Shown piece by piece: positions 1-8,926 of a DNA stretch of 64,000 nt (position 1 is the stretch's first letter; the number at the start of each line of letters is the position of its first letter). The position numbers and the translations under genes are program-made. The notes beneath the pieces are model-generated. The model was not told the DNA's origin and did no database searches. It saw nothing but the letters and a program-made list of their open reading frames with translations. Source of the DNA: Hormiphora californensis (Eukaryota > Ctenophora > Tentaculata > Cydippida > Pleurobrachiidae); assembly GCA_020137815.1 (NCBI GenBank), contig CM035358.1, positions 2,511,821-2,575,820 of the forward strand, read 5' to 3'.

Positions 1-192
1 AACTTGGCAGGGTGCCCTGTTACCTGGGAGAGGAAGGAGACAACCTTTGGGGGGGGGGGAGATCTTGACTTTGAGCTGCAAGTTATTACAGCTCAATCTT
101 AAAATTCAACACTGATATAAATGCAGTGAATAAACACACATGCACATTGGGCAAGCTTAATTTATATAGTCTAGATAAATGCAGCATACAGC

Positions 193-834
193 CTAGCCTG
201 GGGGTGGATAAAACCCTTCGATCTTGCAACAACCTACCCGGGTGAAGTAATATCTATCATGCCGTATTGTGGGAGGTGGCTCTTCACCAGACACCCTTCT
301 TCGTTTACTGCTAGTAGTGGTGGTTGTACTCCCTCCTGAATTACCTAGAGGGACAATTGGGGGTGATGAATAGTGGAAATAAATTGTTGTTACTTCAGGT
401 AGGACAAACTTGTGCACAAACTGGCACAGGGTAGTTAGTAACTTACCTTCTTCAGGTGACGATGAAATGTCCCGTTTTAGTTGTTTCCCTGATTTACCAC
501 CACTGCCAGACTTGTTGGAAGTAGATGTAACACTGCTGACAGTGACTGCTTTTGAGGACGATGTTTTTGGGGTATCAGAACTCGGGGCTGAGGGCCTTTT
601 TGAGCTATCAGAACTGGGGGCTGATGGTCGTTTCGGCGTAACAGAACTTGGGGCTGATGGTCGTTTCGGCGTAACGGCAGGGGAACTCCCCGATCTACCA
701 GCACCAGCTGTCGATGATGTGTGGCTACTTTTGGACGATGCCAGGGAGCTAAGGTCATCACCCGGATGAAGATAGCGCTGAAAGTGTTCCGGATTCTGTC
801 GATAGCACTTATCCCAGTATTTGCATCGCTCCAT
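193..834 (-). CDS. PBZ (poly-ADP-ribose-binding) zinc-finger protein, 2 exons
   Basis: Exons 834-447 and 344-193. The N-terminus MERCKYWDKCYRQNPEHF continues to give C4-x5-C10-x6-H17-x5-H23 followed by PGD, the signature of the PBZ finger of APLF, CHFR and invertebrate HPF1 proteins, which binds poly(ADP-ribose) at DNA breaks. A low-complexity Ser/Thr/Pro segment follows, with a 10-residue unit (PKRPSAPSS plus a spacer) repeated about four times, then a basic KRRR stretch that could be a nuclear signal. The intron is GT-AG: GAAG/GTAAGT joins CTCTAG/GT in phase 1 and keeps frame, giving about 179 residues. Reading through the intron is also open, so retention is possible. A further donor (CGG/GTAGGT) near the stop may lead to exons beyond the window edge, so the C-terminus is uncertain. 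The methionine could be a true start or lie just after an acceptor (TTTTAG). Which PBZ family it belongs to cannot be decided here. Confidence 0.65.
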   Translation of the reverse strand: MERCKYWDKCYRQNPEHFQRYLHPGDDLSSLASSKSSHTSSTAGAGRSGSSPAVTPKRPSAPSSVTPKRPSAPSSDSSKRPSAPSSDTPKTSSSKAVTVSSVTSTSNKSGSGGKSGKQLKRDISSSPEEGKLLTTLCQFVHKFVLPEVTTIYFHYSSPPIVPLGNSGGSTTTTTSSKRRRVSGEEPPPTIRHDRYYFTRVGCCKIEGFYPPPG

Positions 835-1037
835 ACTAAAAGCACTAAAAGAAAGATTTGTTAATCTGTTGTTTACACACAGAACTAAAACAAAACCTAA
901 AATTTACTCCTTATATTATTTCATTACACATTAACAAATCAAGTTCATACATGTTGCCACGTCCGATAACTCTCATGATAAATAAATTACCTAGCCTCTT
1001 TTCGTCCAAAATCAATACATCATCTGAAATTAACAAA

Positions 1038-1932
1038 TCACCGAGTAAATCTCTCTACCCACTCCAACAACACTCGATAAACCCTCTCCCTAATCTCCCT
1101 CCTCTCCAGGAAGAGGCCATGAGCAGCCCCCTCTATCTCTACAAGTGTCACGTGATCAGGACACGTGACTGCCAGGTCACGTGACCCTGTGATGTCACAC
1201 AACTTGTCTTCTGGACCGTGGAGGATGACGGTTGGGGTGGTGTGCCATTTCCACAGATTTCTACTCTGAAAAGGGGAAAATATATTGTTGCAATTTTTGA
1301 AATATACGGCAAATTTCCAACAGTTTTGGACGTCAAAGATAAGAGTGGTAGAGGAAGTGGAAGAGGAAGGAATGCTGTACACTGTCATAAAACCACTAGA
1401 AGTAGTATGTATTCTCTCCTTACCTTGAGAAGGGGAGCACTAAGGATGAGACCATCAAGGTGGATCCTGTGGGACACCCTGTACGCTACCAAGCCCCCCA
1501 TACTGTGACCAATTAGAAGCCGCCTGGTGTAGTCACGTGACAGGGCGGTTATCTCATTCACTACCTCGTCTACGTAGTCGTCAAACCGGTCACTGTACGC
1601 CTGGGGATCAGGAGAAGACATTGGCAATGGGGTTGAGCTATCTGAAATTGTTACTTCTTATAATCTAGTTAACAAAACAGTATGAAACATTAACAATAGC
1701 TGATTTCTAATAATCATCGCTTACCAAAGAATACATCACATCATGTATGACAAGAATTATTCGTTGATTTCATGTATAAATCAGTAACATTGAACATGTT
1801 TTCATCATCTTGAACATCACCACAGATCTCTACCCGGCGGCCATTGAACGGTTCACTCCGACCAAATCCAGTTAGATCGTGAGTAAAGAAGAGATACCGT
1901 GCCTGTTCAGTAATTCAGCCACACCCCTGTAC
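1038..1932 (-). pseudogene. Monoacylglycerol-lipase-like alpha/beta hydrolase, incomplete and frameshifted
   Basis: Three exons are visible: about 1932-1821, 1641-1424 and 1265-1038. The first has the HDLTGFGRSE motif of monoglyceride lipases. The second has the nucleophile elbow GHSMGG. The third has the catalytic Asp in HGPEDKLCD and the catalytic His in EGAAHGLF, then a C-terminal helix and stop. The enzyme family hydrolyses monoacylglycerols in the cytosol or at membranes. Three oddities: (1) a one-base frameshift near 1891-1899 separates AELLNRHGI from the HDLTGFG frame; (2) only about 46 residues separate the nucleophile Ser from the catalytic Asp, whereas human MGLL has over 100 with a cap (lid) between them, and the 158-base intron holds no lid exon; (3) the upstream exon with the HG oxyanion motif was not found. 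The donor of the first exon is ambiguous (GTGATG fits phase better than GTAGAG). This is either a decaying or lidless gene, or sequence with assembly errors. Confidence 0.6.
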
Positions 1933-1935
1933 CTG

Positions 1936-2010
1936 AGAGAGAGAGAGAGAGAGAGAGAGGGGAGAGAGAGAGAGGATCTCGCTGCAGAGAGAGAGAAGAG
2001 AGAGAGATAG
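1936..2010 (+). repeat. (GA)n microsatellite
   Basis: Imperfect GA dinucleotide run. On the minus strand it is the CT-rich polypyrimidine tract directly before the acceptor of the first visible lipase exon. Confidence 0.9.
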
Positions 2011-2019
2011 ACGATAATA

Positions 2020-3175
2020 TCGGCCTGAAATTTTGTAGGCATGTTCTAGTAGTATAACTACGTGTCATAACGTGGCCGGATTTTTGATTTTTTAATTAAT
2101 TAATTAATTATAAGCTTCAAAAATTTGCCCTGCACATTGCCCCTGTACATTTTGATTTTTTGCCCCTGCAACCGGTGCCCCTGCACACGGTTTATCTTCC
2201 GTTCTGCTGAAATATCGACTTGAAACTTTGTAGGAATGTTCTTCAATCATAAAAAAATGATATTCGAAAAAGTGGGAGTATTGAAAATTAATTAATTAAT
2301 TAGTTATAGGCATGCAAAAATGGATTTTTTAGGGCCCCCTGCACTTTTTTTGAAAATGTACAGGGGCAAATACCCTGCACATTTTTTTCATTTTGATATT
2401 CAAACTGTGGCCAAACCGTTTGTTTTTCGAAATGAAACTTGTATGCATTTTCTAGTAGTATAACTACGAGTCATAAAAAGGCTGGATTTCTTATTTTTAA
2501 TTTAACTAATTAATATAAGTAATTAAAATTTTGCCCCTGCACCATCTTTCCCCTGCACCGCTGATTTCGACCCCCTGCACATTTCTTGAACAAGGCAACT
2601 AAAAATGGATATTTTCTGTCTGCTATAAATAACGACCTAACATTTTGTAGTAATGTGTTCATGCATATAGAAAGATCGACAAAAAGTGGGAATAGTCAAA
2701 ATTAATTATCCAATTAATTAAAGCAATTAAAATTTTGCCCCTGCACATTTTGCCCCTGTACATTTGCGGCAAATGTTGCCCCTGCACATTTTCGGTAAAT
2801 TTGATATTCGAACTGTGGCCACACCGTTTGATATTTGAAATGAGACTTTGCATGCATTTTCTAGTGGTATAACTACGAGTCAAAAAGAGCGGATTTCTGA
2901 TTTTTTAATTAATTAATTAATTATAAGTAATTAAAACTTTTGCCCCTGCACAATTTTGTTTGCCCCTGCACAATTTTTGCAACTTTGATATTCAAACTGT
3001 GGCCACACCGTTTGAAAATTCGAAATGAAACTTTGTATGTATGTTCTTAGTAGTATAAATACGAGTCATAACGGAGCCGGATTTTTGATTTTCTAATTAA
3101 TTAATTAATAATAATCAATTAAAACTTTTGCCCCTGCACCAATTTGCGCCTACAAAATTGATATTCAAACTTTGA
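2020..3175. repeat. Degenerate tandem array (about 170-200 bp units) rich in CCCCTGCAC
   Basis: Six or so diverged head-to-tail units. Each runs roughly: gatattcAAACTGTGGCCACACCG, then GAAATGAAACTTTGTATGCAT, a TCTAGTAGTATAACTACGAG block, a (TAAT)n stretch, then TTTTGCCCCTGCACA. Divergence between units is high, so the array is old. No coding potential. Confidence 0.8.
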
Positions 3176-3265
3176 GCCTTTGTGAAAGTAATGAAAAAAT
3201 ATTTATTTCAGGTATGATGAACAATAAGCTATAAAAATGCCCCTTTTTGTTACACAAGCCTGTGC

Positions 3266-3340
3266 TTGGTATCGAAGACACCTCACACTCTGTCGCCGGG
3301 CGACCTTTGCACGCGCTGGCAAGGGGTAACTTCGTAACCA
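3266..3340. mobile_element. Miniature inverted-repeat element with exact 10-bp target duplication
   Basis: 75 bp. It starts TTGGTATCGAAG and ends CTTCGTAACCA (imperfect inverted ends). AAGCCTGTGC lies immediately on both sides (3256-3265 and 3341-3350), an exact 10-bp target duplication. It belongs with the elements at 13856-13917, 53291-53340 and 59687-59742. Confidence 0.85.
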
Positions 3341-3565
3341 AAGCCTGTGCATTGTGCACAATGAAATGGATAAATTTCATCCAGTGGCTGGCGGTAGAAC
3401 TGAGCACCTCTAAACAAAATAAGAGCATCAACTTAATTAATTATTATTAACGTGGTGAGATAAGAAATTGATTTTGTTCTGCTCCCACTAAATACAAGGC
3501 ATTTCACATTTTGGTGCCATTATTTTTGCTCTATTTTTAATAGGATTTACAATTTATTTTGGTAT

Positions 3566-4146
3566 TAGGCTATAAGCATACTGATCGTGATGACATAATC
3601 AGTTAAAAAGTGAAGTGTGTCATGGTTGATCATTCATCTGCAAAAAACTGCAGTGTGCGGAACATATGACATCACGTAAGAGCTGGCCCTGGAGCCGTCT
3701 CTTAAGTTGGATGATGATCATCAACACCTAGTGTGCGCACGTCGTTCTTATTTTCTATGAGGACTGCACTGTAGTCATGTGATATGTACCACGTGGTACG
3801 AATTCGCGCGCACTGAGAGGCTGTGTACAGGTCACGTGATAGCAACAGCCTCTCAGAGCGCGCGACTCGCAAAGGGGGAGAACCATCATCATGCTGAGCA
3901 CACTGGTCATGATGATCATGATCAAAAGGCAAGTTCCACAAGTTGAGCATGGTTTATGATGATCAAACTGCGCACACTATGGTTTATGATGATCAAACGT
4001 GAACACACTATGGTTTGAGGCATCATGATGCATCAAGCCTCCATCATGATGATAACCTCAGTGTGTGCGCTTCTTTGATGGTGACCATCAAAATCTCCGC
4101 ACACTGACCTGATTATGATCATCACGATCAGTATGCTTATAGCCTT
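3566..4146. mobile_element. Inverted-repeat (fold-back) element, about 580 bp
   Basis: The left end TAGGCTATAAGCATACTGAT is matched in reverse by ATCAGTATGCTTATAGCCTT at the right end. The interior holds many TGATGATCA motifs and CAGTGTGCG blocks in both orientations. No transposase ORF, so it is non-autonomous. Confidence 0.75.
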
Positions 4147-4149
4147 AGA

Positions 4150-5305
4150 CTGAATGTATGGGATTAGATCATTTGAGAAGTAGTGAAGATTTGAAATATG
4201 TTAGCAACTTGCCGGTTCGACAAACTAAACCCATATGATTCCAACTTCGGGTCGGACGAGGGGAAGCTTGCCTTTTGCGAACATATATATTAACAATATA
4301 ATATATGAATGATATTTTGAGATTATATTATAGTAGGACTGATTGCCAGATTTTAGAGTGATTCAGATAAACACCATGTAGGTAACCACTATGATGTTCG
4401 AGTGTTTATTTTACCCCTCACCCATCCTCCATGATACAGTAGTTCTAATTCTTACAGATGTGTTTTGTGTGTCGTGTGTATTTCCGTTCGGAGAGAGAGA
4501 AAGAAAGAGAGAAATAATGTGTGTCAGTTTCATTTACTCAGAATCGTGTTATTTGTTACACTCATTGCTCGGCTTGTAAAAAATCAAGTTTAATACCATT
4601 CAGATCTCTTATCTAGGGTAATTATGTTTTGAGTGTCCTACACACTACACAGTATCTTGCCCTAAAGACTTTAGTAAAGTAAATTGAATTTGAAAGGCTT
4701 TAGACTCATTGGAATGTTTTATTTTATGCAGATATGTTTAACCACATGCTACACAAATCTGACCGATAGCTCTTGTATAACTCGTAAAGTTCAATTTTAT
4801 GGAATGATACATTTTTATTTGCCTTCCCTCCGCTACTTAAATTTGTGTTTGTTTCTTTGAATTGTTGGAACTTGGAATAAGGCTAGCTACGATGGAAATA
4901 CCTTGACTACTAGGACACTGTCAGATATGACAATTGCCGTGCAGCTATCCCCCCCCCTTCGTTGGCGTTGCGAAGCACTGGAGCAACATTCAACAATGTA
5001 AAGTGTACACTACGGTTACCTAGGTTACGGTCCTCTGTTGCGCGCGCACCAGCTGTGCTTTCATTGCAGTGGCGTGACCGCGCGTTCCAAAACATCTGTG
5101 TTGGAGGAGTTTTACAGCCACCAGGCCAGGCTACCTCAAATATTTTGGTTTGTTTTGGGATACAACAGGTAAACCCTAGTTTATATATATATATATATAT
5201 ATATATGTGTAGCGGATTACCCAACTGATTATTCGCTAAACTACCCGATCTGCGAAGCAGGGAGGGCTGAATAGGGCATAACACCCTACCGAAGGCAGGG
5301 GTTTA
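4150..5305. other. No gene recognised
   Basis: AT-rich sequence with a short GA run near 4490 and an (AT)n microsatellite at about 5182-5206. The short ORFs here have no recognisable motif. Confidence 0.6.
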
Positions 5306-5486
5306 TACAGATTTGTTGGTTATTTACCGCTCCGATTTACTGGAACCGGGGAACCCCGATTTCCCGAAAGGATAAACTTCCCCCGATATAAGAAATTAAC
5401 AGAATTTGACCCCGATATACCGAGCACCCCGATTTACCTGGCAAAACCTTCGTTTGAGCATTTCGGTAAATCGGGGTCTGACTGTA
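5306..5486. mobile_element. Pogo/Tigger-like MITE
   Basis: Right end AAATCGGGGTCTGACTGTA is the inverted form of the TACAGTCGGACCCCGATTTA end seen in the copies at 61022 and 62718. The ends begin CAGT next to a TA dinucleotide, as in pogo/Tigger elements. The interior is made of CCCCGATTTACC variants. This copy is the most diverged of the three. Confidence 0.65.
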
Positions 5487-6392
5487 CAACTTCAATAGCC
5501 ATCTGACCCTGTGAGGGGGTGGATGTTTGCCTTGTAAAAAGGTTTGAACAAAACAAGTGGATGTATGGCCGTTGGAAATTTAATAATCCCAGTGAAGGCT
5601 ATTGGGGTTTTCTGTTTCAATGTTCTCCCTCAGCTATCAGCGTGGCTGTGCGTCATTAAAAAAACCAGACAGAAAATCGCATCAGGGTAAATATGAAACC
5701 TCCGCCAGCCACCATGACTTCAGAAAGTGTCCCATTTATCTACAATTCTACAATTTCTAACCTTGAGTTGCTTACGTTGCGTTGGGGTTGATATTTCTAC
5801 CAGTCATGACAGCACTGTGTTCTGTAGATAAAGGTGCCCTACATGATTTAAAACTTCATATTTGTAAAGCAAGCCACAAAGGCGCCGTGATCTACTCACT
5901 GAATAGTTTGGTATGGATATATACCCTGCTAACTTAAATAACCCGCCAGTGGCGAGAAGTCCCACTGGCGCGCTCTCAATATACAGCCAGTCCAGCGGCA
6001 GATTATTTCCCACTGGTGGCTGTTTATTATTAACTCCTATGTTACATTCAAAGTGTGTGTAAATGATCAGTTCTTACTGAAAACAGAGGGAACACTGTTT
6101 GCAAGAGTACACACTGCATTGGAGAGAAAGAACAACACATTCCGTCAATTTCTCTCTCTTTATCTCCCTTTGTTTCACTATCTCAATTCCTCTGTGTTAT
6201 GTCTGGCATGCCCCATATCTTGTTATTTTCTTTCTCTCTCTCCTTAGTAACTGTTACCAAACAATATACACTCAATTGAGAGATGTTTTTGACTGTTTCT
6301 CAGTTCTCTTTGTGTGTTTGATTATGTTTTTTTATTTTCTCTTTGTTAGTGTGTAATACTTGAAACAAACAACTAAAGCAGGGTATATAACC
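5487..6392. other. No gene recognised; short palindromes
   Basis: Non-coding. Around 5940-6025 are several GCCAGTGGC/GCCACTGGC half-palindromes related to those in the next element. Confidence 0.5.
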
Positions 6393-6577
6393 CATAAACT
6401 CTGACCAATGGCACGTTATTGGTTTAAACCCCTCCCTCTCCCTCGGCTCCGCTCGGGATCGTCGTCGTGATTTAAACCAGTTTATCCGCCACTGGCGGAT
6501 AAACTACAGCTACCTTCTCCCAGCGGCGCGCTGGGAGAAAGGTATCTGAAATAACGTGCCAGTGGCCAGAGTTTATG
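6393..6577. mobile_element. MITE with nested palindromes upstream of the cysteine-rich gene
   Basis: The left end CATAAACTCTGACCAATGGC and the right end GCCAGTGGCCAGAGTTTATG are imperfect inverted repeats. Inside are ATCCGCCACTGGCGGAT and CTCCCAGCGGCGCGCTGGGAG hairpins. It ends about 165 bp before the start codon of the next gene and so may contribute to its promoter region. Confidence 0.7.
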
Positions 6578-6741
6578 CTTCATATAAAACATAGAAATAA
6601 TCCTTGTCTCAGTCATTGCTTTGTTCGATATTCTACCATCCTATGTATTTGCCTCCCTAGCAGCTAGCCCTCTTGTCTCACTCTTCACTCCTCACTCCTT
6701 AACCTTTCATTTCCCAACTAAACAGATCTAACTCCCTAGTA

Positions 6742-8489
6742 ATGGCGTCCACCCTCCATTTTGTGGTTGTTCTGGCCCTAGCGGGAAATTCCCTCGCCTT
6801 CCCGTGCTCTATGTGTGCCCAGGTAAGTTTTTTTTTTTTTTTTTTCGTGTCCAGGTAAGTTTATCAGATTGCTTTTTTCTTCAAACAGTTTGAGTTTTAT
6901 GAATCATCTTTTTTCTTCAAATAATGATAAAAACAACTCTATTTTCTCTCGCTACAGATCACTGACCCTGTTGCCCAAGCGACCTGTTATCAATACTGTG
7001 ATTCAGTATCTACTGCAGAACCCAACTTCCCTTGCTCTATGTGTATCCATGTATGTAGACAATAGACATATCAATCAGTATTCAAAACCATATCTGTATC
7101 ATATTTTGGACAACCTATGCAACATGTACATTGTACATTGTACCAGATGAAATATTCATGCACATGGGACCACTCTCTGTTTTAAAAGAATCATAATATT
7201 ATCCTGCGAAATAATACAGCTGTATTTAGGACGCAACACACGTTTCATGGAATCCCTGACAGGAAACCAATAATATTATCCTGCTGATTGTTTTTCTACC
7301 CTCCCAGATCACTGACCCTGCTGCCCAAGCGACCTGTCTACAATACTGTGACTCAGTTGCCACACTTGCTGAGGCACTTGGTGATAACGTGGGCTTCCCT
7401 TGCTCAAAGTGTGCCAAGGTACGTAGTACCAAAATTATTACAATACGCCAAAAATGTGAAATACCCACCTCCCACTAACCCACCTCCCACTCTCACTACT
7501 ATACCCCACCTCCCACTAACCCACCTTCCACTTCTCACTAACCCACCTCCCACTAGATCACTTCCAACCTCCCACTAACCCACCTCCCACTAGCTCACCT
7601 CCCACCTCCCACTAACCCACCTCCCACTAACCCACCTCTCACTACCCACTAACCCACCTCCCACGAACCCACCGCCCACTAACCCACCTCCTACTAACCC
7701 ACTAACCCACCTGCCTCAGTTAAAGGATCCTGTTGCCAGAGCTACCTGCTACACCCGCTGCAACTCAGTCGGCTCTACTGATGAGAAGGTTCCTGTTGGG
7801 GGAGTTGTCACCTGTGACAAGTGCAATGATGTGAGTTCGATAAGTACTAAGTTACTAATCATGATATATTATCTTGCTTTCATTTTGAAAGAGTAGTCAA
7901 TAACTAATCGACATAGCTGTGCCATAATGTAATTGATATCTTCCCCACAGTTGGAGGATGATTGGGCATACTCTCTGTGTCATGACCGCTGTACTAACGT
8001 CCAGAGTTGCCACCTCAAAGACTGGCTAAAGTGAGTCTCATTGTTCAACCTTTCCCAATTGTAACAGCGTAGGTACCCCAGTGTACCTGATGAAGTATGA
8101 CCGCTTATTCTCCTAGTATATTCATTTTCTCTTTGTAACAATTCCAATTCCCCCAATACACACCACCATTCTACCCCAGGTGTGCCGTATTCGTGGCTGA
8201 GTGTGCTGTCCAGTGCTGTGGAGGAAGCTGCGCTGTCACCCCCGTCTGTGTCGGTCAGTACTTTTATCAGTCTTTTGTCAGTCTTTTATAGGCTAGTTAT
8301 GAATTATAAATAGCTTCCCGTTAGTTTTTTGTGAAAAGCTCTGGGAACTTTCCGAAGATCGAGTTTGATACAATATCATAATTATATCGTGTTTCAGCAT
8401 GTATGGGAGGGAGTTACGAGCGGTGTAAGAAGTGTTTCCACCACCTTGATTCTATCAAGACTGTTGACAACATGATGATCCAGAACTAA
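6742..8489 (+). CDS. Secreted cysteine-rich repeat protein, 7 exons, 213 aa
   Basis: Exons 6742-6822, 6958-7050, 7308-7418, 7720-7830, 7951-8030, 8180-8253 and 8398-8489. All junctions are GT-AG and the spliced length is 642 nt, ending in a stop. The start MASTLHFVVVLALAGNSLAF is a signal peptide. Exons 2-4 are diverged copies of one module bounded by phase-0 introns: (I/L)xDPxAxATCxxxCxSV, then a spacer, then a CxxC at the exon end (FPCSMC, FPCSKC, TCDKC). Exon 1 ends in the same FPCSMCAQ, so the module crosses exon borders. The last three exons carry further CxxC and CC pairs (VQCCGG, ERCKKC). The even supply of cysteines suggests a disulfide-bonded extracellular protein. I do not recognise the family. 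An AATAAA lies 93 bases after the stop. Confidence 0.8.
7464..7712 (+). repeat. CCTCCCACTAACCCA minisatellite in intron 3
   Basis: Many near-identical copies of a CACCTCCCACTAACC unit fill most of the intron between exons 3 and 4 of the cysteine-rich gene, ending just before the acceptor CTGCCTCAG. Confidence 0.9.
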
Positions 8490-8581
8490 ACAAGCAGCAT
8501 GGTTTTGGCTCGTTTAGTCACCGGGTCACCCTTACTCAACAAGTTCTGGCACCCCGGCTGGTAGGGATACATCATGGACTC

Positions 8582-8587
8582 AATAAA
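8582..8587 (+). promoter_or_regulatory. Polyadenylation signal AATAAA
   Basis: Canonical AATAAA about 93 bases downstream of the cysteine-rich gene stop codon. There are no other consensus signals before the convergent ODAD3-like gene. Confidence 0.6.
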
Positions 8588-8926
8588 GGTTTTGATACAC
8601 GCTTGGCATAGTACTCACCTTCTTTTTCTACCAAAAAGTATACAGAGTGTTGACCCTTTCTAGTAGAGTGATATTAGTGCTTATTATTAGAAAAATGCTT
8701 TTGTATTATTATTTCATATTATTTTTCATTATTTTTCATCTAAAATGTTTTCCATTGAGTCTCAAAGTTAAAACTCGGATATAAAGTTGGCGAATAACTG
8801 AAGAAAAACTAACGTAGTTTTACACATGGAAACCTGGATTTACAAACCTTTCTCTTCTCACTTTCTTTTTCTATTATTTACAAGTCTGTGTATCATGTGA
8901 CGCAATAAAATCACTTTTTTACAACT

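Noticed and set aside
1150-1190. Cluster of CACGTGA motifs as a regulatory E-box site
   Set aside because: They lie in coding sequence of the lipase-like last exon and are explained by its codons.
4910-5284. Overlapping ORFs on both strands near 5 kb
   Set aside because: They include an (AT)n run read as YIYIYI and have no motif or conserved exon borders.
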